DNA from: Neonectria sp. B-13
Lineage: Eukaryota > Ascomycota > Sordariomycetes > Hypocreales > Nectriaceae
NCBI GenBank assembly: GCA_002682825.1
Contig: NOKP01000001.1
Coordinates: 5,518,917-5,582,916 of the forward strand
Direction: 5' to 3'
DNA length: 64,000 bases
Positions 33,470 to 45,300 of the stretch are shown here, in pieces; position 1 is the first letter of the stretch; each line of letters opens with the position of its first letter. The position numbers and the translations under genes were made by a program. Under the pieces are notes generated by a model. It was not told the DNA's origin, did no database searches, and was given only the letters and a program-made list of their open reading frames with translations.

Positions 33470-34425
33470 GGTTGAAGATAAGTGGCAATGGAGGAATGTG
33501 TAGGAGGAAGTGTGGTTGGAAATAGGTTGTCGCAAGCTATGAAGGGCTGAGAAGGAGCCCCGCGGTGATTAGAGACTAGTAGTGGTGGAATGGGACGAAG
33601 AGAGGAATGAGGGGAAGAGGAGGAGAGAAAGAGGGAATAGAGGCAAGATGAAGCCGCAGAGCCCGAAGCCCAAAAGTCCGAGAAATGTTGAATGTAGAGA
33701 TGAAGATGCGTGAGGAAGAAAGGAAAGGTGGTGGCTGCCATGGAAAGGCGAGCGAGTCAGAGTCCGGGGGGGGTGGACGATGGGACGGGAGCCGGGAGTC
33801 GGGAGTCACGCCCGCTCATCGGCGGTCTGGGGAATGGAGGATTTTCATCCAGGCGTCGTTCAGTGGCTCTAGACGCTGCCCTTGCAGTGGGCTGCAGCGC
33901 AATTGCAGGGCCTCGCAGGGCGGTTGCAGCACCACTTACCGGGGAGTGCGCCGCCAACCGTCCCGCGCCGCCCACCGCCTTTCAGTTGGGTCACCCGCCC
34001 GATGAACGGAGAACGAGGGGTGATGCTGGGGTACCTGGTAGATTCACTTGGCTATGCCTCTGGAGCCGGGTACACCACTATCATAGCCCTAGAAAACTCG
34101 GTGGGGTACGTCAAATGACGTGATCCCGTACAATAACAAGGTCATTCTGCTCAATGCCGTCCCCAAGCCATACTTCGTACTGTGTAAAGCAAAAGGTTGC
34201 GATAGTTCTAGTCAGCCACCCCAGGCTAAACCGGAGATCCCGTGCAGACGAGGAGATGGTCGAGACAGTGCTGCGCGCACTTCATACGGTATAGCCCAGC
34301 TCCCACCGGAAGGGTCCTGGGAAAGCCCCTGAAAGACGACATCATGGGCTTGCCGATTGGGCCGCGGAACCGGTGATGCCATGACGGGGATTTCTTTCTC
34401 TATTCATCAAATCGCCTGCTGGCTC
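33470..34425. promoter_or_regulatory. Upstream region of cystathionine beta-lyase
   Basis: 956 bp between two genes on the same strand: STR3 promoter and MSP1 3' flank. GAGTCA (TGACTC on the coding strand) occurs at 33754-33759 and 33803-33808, TGACGT at about 34115, and TACTTCGTA at 34171-34179. No gene is seen. Confidence 0.5.
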
Positions 34426-35893
34426 CTAATCCTGCTCCTCCGCCACCAGCTCATCCACGTCCTCATACTCGGTGGTCTCGCCGCCTGATCGCCTGGACGA
34501 TGCCTTCGCCGCTGTCGCAATCGCCTTGATCTGTCCACCCTCCCGTCCTAGGAAATCGTCGCTCCTGATACCACGGAATTGAGTAGGATCCACCGCTGAC
34601 ATTGATTGACCACTCTGTCGGTGCTGTCTCATGTATTCTCGGACTGGGACCATGGCTGCGTCTCTGCATGCTTCTTTAATGTCGCTACCGGAGAGGCCCG
34701 CGGTGATCTTGGACACATATTCCATGTCAAAGTACTTGGGGTCCGTCTTGGTGTCCTGTAGGATGAGCTGCAATATCCGGCGGCGTTGCTCCTTGCCCGG
34801 CAATGGTACGGGGAACTTCTTGGGCAAGCGGCGGAGGATGGCCTCGTCAATGTCATGAATACGGTTCGTGGCTCCCAGAACCATGATGCGTGCAGGCAAG
34901 CCGGATGAATTCGACGACGTCAATCCGTCCCACAAGGTCATGAACCTGCCCATGGTTAGCTCTCGTACACACGGTCATCCAGCATGTGAACACCTACTCA
35001 GCCTTGACCATTCCGCTGGCCTCGTGCTCGCCACTCCTTCGGGTCCCAAGAACGGCGTCGATCTCGTCAATGAAGATGATAGCGGGCTGCATCTTGCGGG
35101 CCAGGGAAAAGACGGCCCGGACTATCTTGTTGGAATCGCCATACCACTTCTCCGTCAAGGTTGAAATGTGTAGGTTGATGAAGGAAGCACCACTCTCGTG
35201 CGCGACGGCTTTGGCCAGCATCGTCTTGCCACATCCAGGGGGTCCATATAGCAGCACTCCGGAAGGTGCTGAGAGCAGGGGCGCCGCGTGCGAGTAGAGG
35301 TGTGGCATCGTGAGAGGGTAGATGACGGACTCCTTGAGTTCCTCGATGATGGTGTCCAGTCCACCAATATCTTTGTAGACGCAGACATGTCAGTCAGTGG
35401 CGAATTCCCCGAAGTGATATCGCTGGCCTTGGGAAGCCGCTTTGACATCGACGCAACTTACCATCAAATCCGACGGATATATCCTGGGGAGGAACCATTT
35501 CCAAAGCCACCAGGTTTTCGTATTCGTTGAGAACCAGCTCCTCCACTCGGGGGCCCCTCCTTGAGCTGCTGTCGTCATCGTCCCAGTCATCTTCGGCTTG
35601 TCGGTGTTGGTTCAGGCGCTCAAGGTGTGCCTTGGCCTGGCGTCTCGCCTGTTCGTGCTTCTCCTTGTCTGGATCTGCCAGGTTGCTGAGGATTGGGTTA
35701 AGAAAGGTTCGCGCGACGTAGAGACCGGCGGTCATCTGGCCAAGTAACATCAGCATGTCGATTCCGTCAGCGGACAAACAGTCTTGCTCACCATGCCAGC
35801 GAAAAGCAGGAGGTCCATGGCGACATCGCCAAGCTTGCGTCGCTCCCCCATGCCGAGGACCCAGCGCAGCCACGGAGTTGGCTTGTCGGTCAT
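34426..35893 (-). CDS. MSP1: Msp1/ATAD1-type AAA ATPase, mitochondrial outer membrane
   Basis: Membrane-anchored hexameric AAA protein that pulls mistargeted tail-anchored proteins out of the mitochondrial outer and peroxisomal membranes. Exons 35792-35893, 35462-35735, 34998-35370, 34426-34945 (422 aa). N-terminal membrane helix about 24-45 ([11 protein letters not shown], then [14 protein letters not shown] across intron 1). Linker, then [20 protein letters not shown] and [16 protein letters not shown]; Walker A GPPGCGKT (168-175); pore loop EKWYGDS; Walker [10 protein letters not shown] (about 222-230); sensor-1 [17 protein letters not shown]-terminal acidic tail. Four introns were checked for frame. 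The tail-anchor extractase role is known for the family; the sequence matches at every AAA motif. Confidence 0.95.
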
Positions 35894-36478
35894 GAGGTGG
35901 CACCTTGCCGAGGGGAAGAAGGAGAAGGAAGACGGCAAGTCGGAGAGTGCGTGGGTGAGGTTGAAGAGGCGAGGAGGATGCAACAAATGCAAAATACACA
36001 GATGCAGGATGCAAGCACGGGTAAACTATGATGTGCTGGGGTCAGCCGATGGGCCGTGATCGCGTTGCGGCGGCAATTGATTGGCACATGCGTGTTGCTT
36101 TTATCTCATCAAGGCACTCACCTCATGCGTTCGCCCCTAATCATCTAGGCGGAACGTGGGAACTTTGGCGGGCCGTAGGTGTCGTGCACGGGCCATATCG
36201 GCCGGTTCCTCCGCCCAATGCGCCGCCGGAGTTTGTTTACATTGAAACTTCGACCATGCCCAGACAAAACATGCGCAGCTTATCCCCCTCGTTCGCTCCC
36301 CTCATCGCGCACATCGCCTTCATCCATCCCTGCGACCACAAAATACGCCTAGCCAACTTATCAACACTGGGGGAAAATTGCACGATTATCTCGTTCCGAA
36401 TTACTCGATCGCATCGCCATTGCCGACACCATTGCGCCGTCATCGCCGCTGACACCCACCGCTCCTCTGAACACGCAA
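35894..36478. promoter_or_regulatory. Divergent promoter MSP1 / CSM1
   Basis: 585 bp between two start codons. No gene and no motif I can assign with confidence. Confidence 0.5.
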
Positions 36479-38019
36479 ATGCCACGCGCAAAAGCGACAG
36501 CGCCTCTGGCAGGACTTGTAGGATCCGACTCGGAACCCGACCTCGATGACTTCGACGTCTCCGAGATCCAAGCCGCGCGGAACCAAAGGCAGCTCATGAG
36601 TGTCGCCAAAAGGCCCCGCGGTCGTCCGCCGAGTGCGAGTAAAATCACAAAGACGGCCCCGCGGCCGACAGGTCGACCCAGGGGACGGCCCGCTGCGACA
36701 GCGACGAAGACAGAGTTGAGTGAGCCCCGGACAGGCAAGAACACTACGTCGCGACCTACGCGCCAGACAGATAAGCTGGTTCGAGACGATACTGTTAACC
36801 TCGAAAACATTGCGGAAGAAGAAGCCGCCGTGCCATCTACTCAGCCGAAACAAACTCGCGGCCGACCCAATGGCACTAGGAACGCTATCAAAGGGAATTC
36901 CGTCAACCAGGCATCGGGAAGCGTCTCACCCAATGCGACCAGGCCAGTGGGCCGACGACGGTTGCGCCAAGCCGCAACGCCGGCCGAGGAGATACCAGAA
37001 ACCCAGCAAGAGGAGCTCGAGGAGACGATGGATATCGATACTTCAGCACAAGACCAACTTGGTACTGAACTGAACACAAACACGGGTTCCCTGGAAGATG
37101 TGGCTGGATATGATGTAAGCGATGTTTCGCTCCGAAGACGGTTAGGGGACCTCACGAAGAAGTACGACAGCCTTGAGATGCGTCACCGAGATCTCAGAGA
37201 AGTCGGTGTCAAGGAAGCTGAACGCAATTTTGACCGCCTTCGGAAACAAGCTGAGGAGCGAACTTCCGGTAAGAATCCACCATGCATGGCAAAACGCTCG
37301 ACGCCGCTAACCCTCCAGCAGCCGCGCACAAGCTTATTGCCGAACTCAAACAAGAGCTCGCAGCGCAGACTACCCTAGCAAAAGAGGTGGATCAGTTAAG
37401 AAAGGAGCTTGCCGCCAGCGAGGCCAGGGTGGAGAGTCTTGAAAGCACTGTGGAAATGCTTAACGGCTCCCTTTCTAAAGCTCAGTCCGAGACCAAGACG
37501 GTCTCGACGAAGCTAGCCGCTTTCCGCTCTGGGGAAGCCAATGCTAGAGTCCCTGGAAGTGCGCTGAAGGCGGGCGCAATAGGAAGCCGCACAGCCCAGG
37601 CCGAGGCCGCTCATGCAGCGTCTCAAGCAGCGCTAGCCAAGGAGGACTTGTATGGAGATCTGACGGGTCTCATCCTACGCAGCGTCAGGCAAGATGAAAC
37701 GGAGGATGTCTTCGACTGCATTCAGACTGGACGAAACGGCAGTAAGTTTTCCATGCGCGATGTGTGTATTGGCAGCTCACTAACATGCAAATTCGTAGCT
37801 CTTCACTTCAAGCTCGCCGTCGAAAATGCCGAGCAGGCGGACAGTTACGAGGATGTGGAGTTTACCTACCGACCTCAGCTAAACCCCGACCGCGATGGAG
37901 AGTTGATGGACATGCTCCCAAGTTATCTAGTCGAGGAGATCACATTCCCGCGGCCACAAGCGTCTAAGTTTTATGCGCGAGTGATCAAGGCCTTGACAGA
38001 GCGGGTAGAATATGAATAG
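36479..38019 (+). CDS. CSM1: Monopolin complex subunit Csm1/Pcs1
   Basis: Kinetochore or nucleolar cross-linking protein that clamps microtubule attachment sites (monopolin) and helps hold rDNA. Exons 36479-37268, 37319-37741, 37799-38019 (477 aa). The N-terminal basic, disordered part holds three AT-hook cores RGRP at residues 47-50, 68-71 and 127-130, after an acidic patch (SDSEPDLDDFD). A long coiled coil covers about 225-345 (DLTKKYDSLEMRHRDLREV; EVDQLRKELAASEARVESLE). The C-terminal globular Csm1 domain, about 365-477, reads DLTGLILRSVR, DCIQTGRNGTLHFKLAV and VEFTYRPQLNPDRDGEL, ending ALTERVEYE. The intron 1 acceptor is a CAGCAG tandem, so two isoforms differing by one Ala are possible. 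The domain order is that of fungal Pcs1. Confidence 0.9.
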
Positions 38020-39097
38020 TGGCGATGGAATGGAGACTTTGTGCGGATGGAGCAGGCGTACTATTATGCTTTTGGTTCGGACTGATACCCCTGGAGTTTG
38101 TATTGGCTTGGTTGCAAGTCTGGCATCCCGGATCTCGGGGCCAAACTTGGTTTGAGGCGATTCCGTGGATTCAATGATAGATTCTTTATCGTGGTGGTGG
38201 TGACATGTGGACTTCGTTGGCGAATGACGTTGGATGGTTGCGAGCCAAGACACAGCGCCCATCAAGGTTGTACATATGAGCAGGTTCTTGCTCCGGATGG
38301 TTAGAGCGAGTCCCGCTGCAAGGAGAGAGCGAGAGAGAGAGATGGATGTTGGAATCCGGGGCGCTGTAAATAGTTCGTTTGAAGATGGTCTTTGGGGCCC
38401 GGGTACAAATTGCGCGTTGATACCCTCGTCCACGGTCACTATAACTCCTTGCCTGTGTACGCTCATGCTCGACCTATTCAGAGTGAATGGAACCATGGAA
38501 GAAACCAAGGAACCAACCACGTGTAAGTCCGTTGCTAAACACGGGGGAGCTAGCGCCACCAACCTTGGTCCCTGCCGCCCCTTTTAGCGCATCAGGGGCT
38601 CTGGAGCACGGGCACCCTGCTGTCCTGCAGGTACAGTGAGTGGGTGTACACTACTAATTACAAAATACGTAAGTGCTGCGACGCGACTGGATGGACCGCG
38701 TCCCACCAGCATGGGCGGCCATTCACTTAACCTCTGGCCACGGTTTCCCCCCTCAATATCCAGGTTCTCACAGCTGCGAATACTACGATAGGACACCTTC
38801 ACCCTCGTCCTCAGCCGCACCATATCCCTTACGCACTCAAGGGACAGCGACTCTATCCTCTCAGCTATCCCATATCCTGAGCTGCCCCGCTGCCACGCAA
38901 TGGACATGTCCATTTCCTCTTGATTTCGTGTAGAAACCTCCTCTCCGCCACTCCGGCCCCTCCCCCCTAACCAACATACACTCGCTCTCTCCACCATTCC
39001 GGCCTCGCTGGGCTCCTCACTTTGCTTTGCGACTCCCGTCCCTGCCTCTCCCAGGCATCACCAACCCGTCGAGCGAACCTCATTACTGCGACTCGTC
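38020..39097. promoter_or_regulatory. 1.1 kb upstream region of MCD4
   Basis: CSM1 3' flank and MCD4 promoter. CT-rich from about 38930 to the ATG, as is common for fungal leaders. No gene is seen. Confidence 0.5.
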
Positions 39098-42000
39098 ATG
39101 GCTAGCTTCAACCGCTTTGGCTTCCTGGCCATTGCTGTCATCTTCCACACCGTCTACATCTTTTCTATCTTCGACATCTACTTTGTCAGTCCCATCGTCT
39201 CTGGCATGCAACTCTTCGGCGTCCAACGCCCTGAGGATGTCAAGGCGCCCGCAGACCGATTGGTTCTCATCGTTGGTAACGCTCCCTGATACTCTGCTGT
39301 CCGGTCGAGCTCCTCGCTAATCCCTTTCGCCTCCAGGCGACGGACTACGCGCCGACAAGGCTTTCCAATCCTTCCCCGACCCATACCCAGAGTCCAAAGA
39401 CGACCTCGTCCCTCGACCCCTCGCTCCTTTCCTCCGCTCCCGAATCCTCGAGCACGGAACCTTCGGTGTCTCCCACACCCGCGTCCCTACCGAATCGCGG
39501 CCTGGTCATGTCGCCCTCATCGCCGGCCTTTACGAGGATGTCTCAGCCGTCGCCACCGGCTGGAAGATGAACCCGGTCAACTTTGACAGTGTCTTCAACC
39601 GTAGCCGACATACGTGGAGCTGGGGTAGCCCAGACATCTTGCCCATGTTCGAGCACGGTGCTGTCCCTGGTCGAGTCGACTCCTTTACGTACGACTCCGA
39701 GTTCGAGGATTTCTCCAAAGATGCCACACATCTGGACCATTGGGTCTTCGACCATGTCAAGGAGCTCTTCGCCGAGGCCGCCACCAACGATACCCTCAAC
39801 GCTGCTTTGCGCCAGGACAAAATCGTTTTCTTCCTGCACCTCCTGGGCCTTGACACCTCCGGCCACGGCTTTCGACCTTACTCCAAGGAGTACCTGAACA
39901 ACATCAAGGTCGTCGATCAGGGTGTCAAGGAGGTGACGGAGCTTATCCAGAAGTTCTACACCGATGACCGCACCGCTTTTGTCTTCACTGCCGATCACGG
40001 CATGAGCGATTGGGGCAGTCACGGCGACGGTCATCCCGACAACACTCGCACGCCACTCATTTCCTGGGGCTCTGGTGTTGCTACTCCGGAGCTGCACACC
40101 GGTTCCATTGCCCCCGGACACGATGAGTACTCCTCTGATTGGGGTTTGGATCATGTGCGGAGGCATGATGTGTCTCAGGCCGATATTGCTGCTCTCATGG
40201 CGTACCTCGTTGGGCTCGAATTCCCAGCCAATTCTGTTGGTCAGCTCCCACTGACGTTCCTGTCCGCGGGCACAGAGGAGAAAGCCGAGGCCTCTTTAGT
40301 CAACGCTCAAGTCATTCTCGAAATGTATCGCGTCAAGGAAGGAAAAAAGAAGGCGACAGAGCTTCAATACAGACCCTACGAGCCCCTGAGCAACCACGCC
40401 CTTACCCCAGACCAGCACATTGCGCACATTCGTGCTTTGGTGGACAGTGGCCGCTACGAGGAGGCCATTGAAGAATCGGATGCTCTCATTGCCATCGGAC
40501 TGCAGGGACTTAGGTACCTCCAGACCTACGACTGGTTATTCTTGCGTGCCCTCATCACCATTGGCTACCTCGGATGGATGGCGTACGCCGTTACCACTGT
40601 CTTCAACCTCTACGTCGTGCAGGAGAGCATCCCTCCTCAGCGTAATATACTGGGGTCGATCTTCTTCACCTCTGTGCTCGTCGCGCTCTATGCCTCTTTT
40701 ATCGTCTCCAAGTCACCCCTGCAATACTATGTCTACGCCTTCTTCCCGGCCATGTTTTGGGAAGAGGTCTATGCCCGTAGGAGTACCCTGGTCAAGGGTG
40801 GTAAGGCTCTCTTTGGACACGTTCAATCCGGAGGAGCAGCGGTGTCTCTCCTTATCAACACCGTTCTCTATATTGGCGTCATCCAATCTTTGGTAGGGTC
40901 TCAAAACTTCGGACTGTCTGTCTCTCTTTCTAATCCGCTTAGGCAATTGGATATATTCACCGTGAGGTCTTGACTGGCTTGTACATCCTAGGAGCCTTCT
41001 GGCCGGTTCTTAACGGCATTTCCTTTCTCCGATCTCATCTAGTCCTAAGCTTGACCTGGTTTGTGTCTTGCTTGGCAATGAGCACTTTCACGCTGCTCCC
41101 CGCCATGAAAGTTGAAAGCATTCCACTCGTGTAAGTCGGGAAATGACCCTTATTCCCTGACATGGTGACTAATAGGACAAGTCTGGTGGGTGGCGCACTC
41201 ATGGTCGTCGTTGGCCTTGCGTACCTGCTGTTGGAGGACTATGTGCTCTGCGACTTTTCGCCCCTCAAGGCAAAGAAGGGTCGCCTTCATATTAGCAGAA
41301 CCCTGCTTGGTGTACAGGTAAGGCTGGCCCACCGAGTACGGAGGAATTACAGGTCGCTAACATGGACGATGGCAAGATTGGGTTGACCCTCCTCTCAATG
41401 GTGACCACTCGCTCCAGTGCCATGTCGCTCCAGGCCAAGCAAGGGTTGCCCCGTGGCAGTCAGATTGTGGGATGGGCTGTGCTAGGTAAGAACAGGTCAT
41501 GTCTACCAAGCTGTGATGACGGTGACTGACGCAAAGTAATAGTCGTGTCCTTACTGATGCCCCTGTTGTATCGACTGCAACCCAACAAGCACTATATGCA
41601 CCGCCTGGTCGCCGTGTTCCTTACCTGCGCTCCGACCTTTGTCATTTTGACCATCTCCTATGAGGGTCTATTTTACGTCGCTTTCAGCATTATGCTCCTG
41701 GTATGGGTGCGTCTCGAGTGTAGCGTCGCGGCTGCACAGCCAAGGGAAAACAAGGGTGAGCCGGGGTCGTTCCGTCCACTTCAATTGTCGGACGCGCGTG
41801 TGGCTCTCTTCTTCCTGGTGCTCCTCCAGTCGGCCTTCTTCAGCACAGGCAACGTTGCGTCATTGTCGTCATTCAGTCTGGACAGCGTGAACCGGTTGCT
41901 ACCCATCTTTGACCCTTTCTCGCAGGGGGCTCTCCTCGTGATTAAGTTGATGATTCCGTTTGCGCTCATCTCAGCAAACCTGGGAGTGCTAAACAAGATG

Positions 42001-42375
42001 CTGGGAGTAGCGCCGTCGGCGTTGTTCATGGTGGTCCTAGCGGAGAGCGATATTTTAACGTTGTACTTCTTCTGGGTGGTGAAGGACGAGGGATCTTGGC
42101 TGGAAATTGGGTCCACCATCAGTCACTTCGCTATTGCCAGTCTGTTATGTATCTTCGTTGCTGCTCTGGAGCCGGTCAGTGCCTTCTTCATCGCGGGCAT
42201 CGAGGTAGAAGATGTGCGAGAAAAAATGGCGAATCAAGGGCCGGTGCCCAGACTTGTGGCTGTCAAGGCCAACGGTAAGGCCAACAGTAAGGCCAACAGT
42301 AAGGCCAACGGTAAGGCCAACAGCAAGGCCAACGGCAAAGCCAAGGCCAACAGCAAGGCAGCGAAAAAAGGTTAG
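39098..42375 (+). CDS. MCD4: GPI ethanolamine phosphate transferase 1 (Mcd4/PIG-N)
   Basis: ER enzyme that adds phosphoethanolamine to the first mannose of the GPI precursor. Exons 39098-39275, 39337-40892, 40943-41130, 41176-41317, 41377-41485, 41543-42375 (1001 aa). N-terminal signal-anchor helix (FGFLAIAVIFHTVYIFSIFD). Luminal alkaline-phosphatase-type catalytic domain with VGDGLRAD (about 59-66), nucleophile Thr about 111 in PTESRPGHVALIAG, and metal ligands in TADHGMSDWGSHGDGHPD; then the Mcd4-specific signature NPVNFDSVFNRS. The C-terminal half has many membrane helices (PigN domain). For exon 5 an alternative acceptor 24 nt upstream (after 41352) is also in frame; the downstream one is preferred because the GCTAAC branch point precedes it. 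The C-terminus ends in an Asn-Gly/Ser-Lys-Ala repeat tail. Confidence 0.95.
42266..42360. repeat. In-frame 12-bp tandem repeat at the 3' end of MCD4
   Basis: Degenerate GGCCAACRGYAA units, about seven in tandem, encode alternating KANG/KANS tetrapeptides at the very C-terminus of Mcd4, giving a lysine-rich cytosolic tail. Confidence 0.9.
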
Positions 42376-45300
42376 TTAGATGGGAAAGTATCCTAGATGG
42401 GAGTATAGGAAACATTGTGTATATTTGTCCCAGTCCCCCGGGACTAGAACTGGAGTTTGGCTAGGTATGTGGTAGACGAAGACGTTTAACTCGGCATGTA
42501 GAAGCCAAGACAAGTAGGGCGACGCTACCCCATACTTTACGCCCTGTGATGTGATTCTTTGGGTTGGGTGTATAGGGCTGAGGGGGGGGAGGATCCGGAA
42601 GTTGGCCGTGAATCCTTGCTGGGATGACGTTGAGAATGAAGTAGTGATGGTGGTGTTGATGCTACGGAGTCATGGCGTGTAAGTCGGCCCGTGGCAGCGA
42701 GAGGCTCTCGAGTCTTGGCTGCTAGTATATACCGTCCTTCATAGGTATTCGAGCTTGCTGCGGGAACGTAAACCCAATGAGTCAAATGCGGTGAAGACCC
42801 CTCGCCCAATGCATGGTAATTAGGCACCACAGGCATTTGGAGAGGGTGTCACCACCGGGGCAAAGCTGCGCAGTCATGGGGACGCGGAGAGAGGGAGAGC
42901 GGAGAGCGTAGAGTGGAGAGTGGAGACGCCAGCTGGAATGTCTGAGAGAACTCGAGTGTCTGGGGCAAAAGGCGGGGCAAGTGCCTAAATTGGGGGAACC
43001 CGAGTAATTACTGCATTGGTATTGGCGCTTGACAGGCTCCGTACGGGTCGACGTCGACTTTGTCCTTTTGCATGTGACGGCTACGCTTGAGGTGCCTCGT
43101 GCCATCCATCCCGGGATTACGTCGTTGCCGGTCCAGTTAAGGGCACGGGACAGCGGATGCATCCTGTGCAGGAAAATGGAGGAACAAAAGATGCGCAACC
43201 AGGAGGGAGCTTCGTTTCCTGATTTGCTCGGGCTGCTACTAGAGCGGGCATTGCCCTTGGCAGTGTGTATTGGAGGCGAGAGCGAATACCTGTAATAGCT
43301 CACCTGGGGTCGGTCAATGAAGACGATGGTGCTGGGCGAGGTGAAATGAGGTGTGGCAGGAGGAGTGGAAGGGGGTGAGGGAACATTGCAAGACAATGGA
43401 ACTCAGGCATGCTATGGAACAGGAAGATGGATAGACGAGCTCTCTTCTCACCAAAGACACGGTCTGCAAACATCGATCAAAAGTACCTCGTAAATTCGTA
43501 ATGAAACAACGTCCGGTTGCTCATCGTAATGCCCTGCCGGGCCCATCTCAATGTCGGACGTTGAAACGGAGATTTGCCAGGCTGTCAAAACTCCGCGTCA
43601 ACAAATGAACATTCCGTTCCATGGTAGGTGCTACCCGGCCATGTAAGTGAGGGCACTTCGAATACTGTACCCGACAATTGCACTTCACTGCACTCCATGC
43701 TACGTACATTCCAGCTTGTTCCCCAGCTTTCCAGGCGAGATGCCTCGTCAAAGCACGGGTGCGTCATGCCAGCATTGCTGGGCTCATGCGCGCGTTTTCC
43801 ATGCCTGCTTCCCGCTCCTGCCATGGATTGATGGGACGGGTGATGGGTACCTAGGCAGGCCTCGCTCACGGAGCTGTTACCAGGTGGGGCCCTAAATTCC
43901 CCTAGGCCATGAGAGCTAAGCGGAACTAGGGCCTACCGCCGCCGCCGTCGTCTTTCATCATCCTAGCACCAGCCCATCTCCAAGTTCCATCCTCCAACCG
44001 CCAACCACCAAACCCAACCACCAAAACGGCCCAGGGCAAACAAGCAAGCCCGCCAAGCATCCTCCGCGTTCCCCCATTCTTCACATGTCATGCATACGCC
44101 CTCGAAATTTCGACACCATGTCGATCCATCGGGTCTCGCTCGCTGATCAGCCGTCCTCACCCCACGCAGGACAGGCACACCGCATCACGCGCCCACTCTA
44201 CGGATGCATGGTACTTAGTATGTACTGTACTATACTGTACGAACTACCAGCTACGTCCGCACTGGTCTCATGGACTGCGCTCCGGGGCGGGGGAGGGCAA
44301 TCTGAATAATCTTGATGCGCAGGGGGGATCGGGGGCGGGGATTGCCTCCACCACCATCGTCACTCCCGTCGTCCCGAACCCCGGCCGGTGTAGGAGGCAC
44401 AATCAACCACCCCTTTCCTAATGGTCTCAGCCAAAGGGTAGCATGCAAAGTCGTTGCTTTGCCTCGTTTACCATCAAAGTCGCCGGCTATTCATAATTTG
44501 TGACTCGCCCGTTGACTAGGGGGCGGAGGGACTCGACAATAAGCAGCAACCGCCTGTGTGGCGCATGTCCTGCAGTGTTCCCACGCGCTCCCAAGAACCA
44601 ACAGGACTGTGAATCCTGCATCACGTATCCCGTACAACTGGGCTGGCTCAACACGACGGGCACAATGTCTCAGATGACGCCCCATGGGTCCAGGGGATTT
44701 GGAGGTGGTAGCAGCTCCATCTGATGTATAACTAACCCGCCCGCACCCCTGACATACGTCCCTATATCCAGCTGCTCGAACTACCCGCAACTGTCGCACT
44801 TCGACCTGGAGCTCTAGTCCGCCTCGATGGTTTGGCTTCCCTGGAAAACTGGCATGCGCTAAGACCTAGGCTGACCTGATGTAGCGTATTAGCTGCATTG
44901 CTTCTCTTTGCCTTCTGTGAATCTTCCCTGAGTCAAACCTACCCTCGTTGGTGTTCGACGTCACAAGTTCAAGATACCATACGCAACAAGAAAAGGCAGC
45001 TTTGCTCATTCAAAACTCGCTTGTCCAAAGCCCCGAAAAAGAAAGATCCAGGTTTCTAATGCGACGCCGGACCCGACGGAACGTGCTTGCGCCGAAAACA
45101 AGGTTAAGAGAATCCAAAGGAGCGATACGTCCAAGTACGAAGGACGGACGTACCTCGCCACAGACGACCTCTGGCACTTCTGCTGCCTCGTCCTTGATTG
45201 TCTGGCATCACCTGGCCCGGCCTGGCCTGACATCAACCTTCTCCCATCTTCAGACCCACTCAACACCACGGGGCTTGTGCGTTGTGCGGCAGCAGTCCCC

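Noticed and set aside
39543..40166. 207-codon frame antisense to MCD4
   Set aside because: Lies opposite the invariant catalytic region of MCD4; shadow frame.
42782..43396. 204-codon frame on the - strand in the large gap
   Set aside because: No recognisable domain, Ser/Pro/Arg-biased, overlapped by a + strand frame of similar quality; no splice-supported extension.
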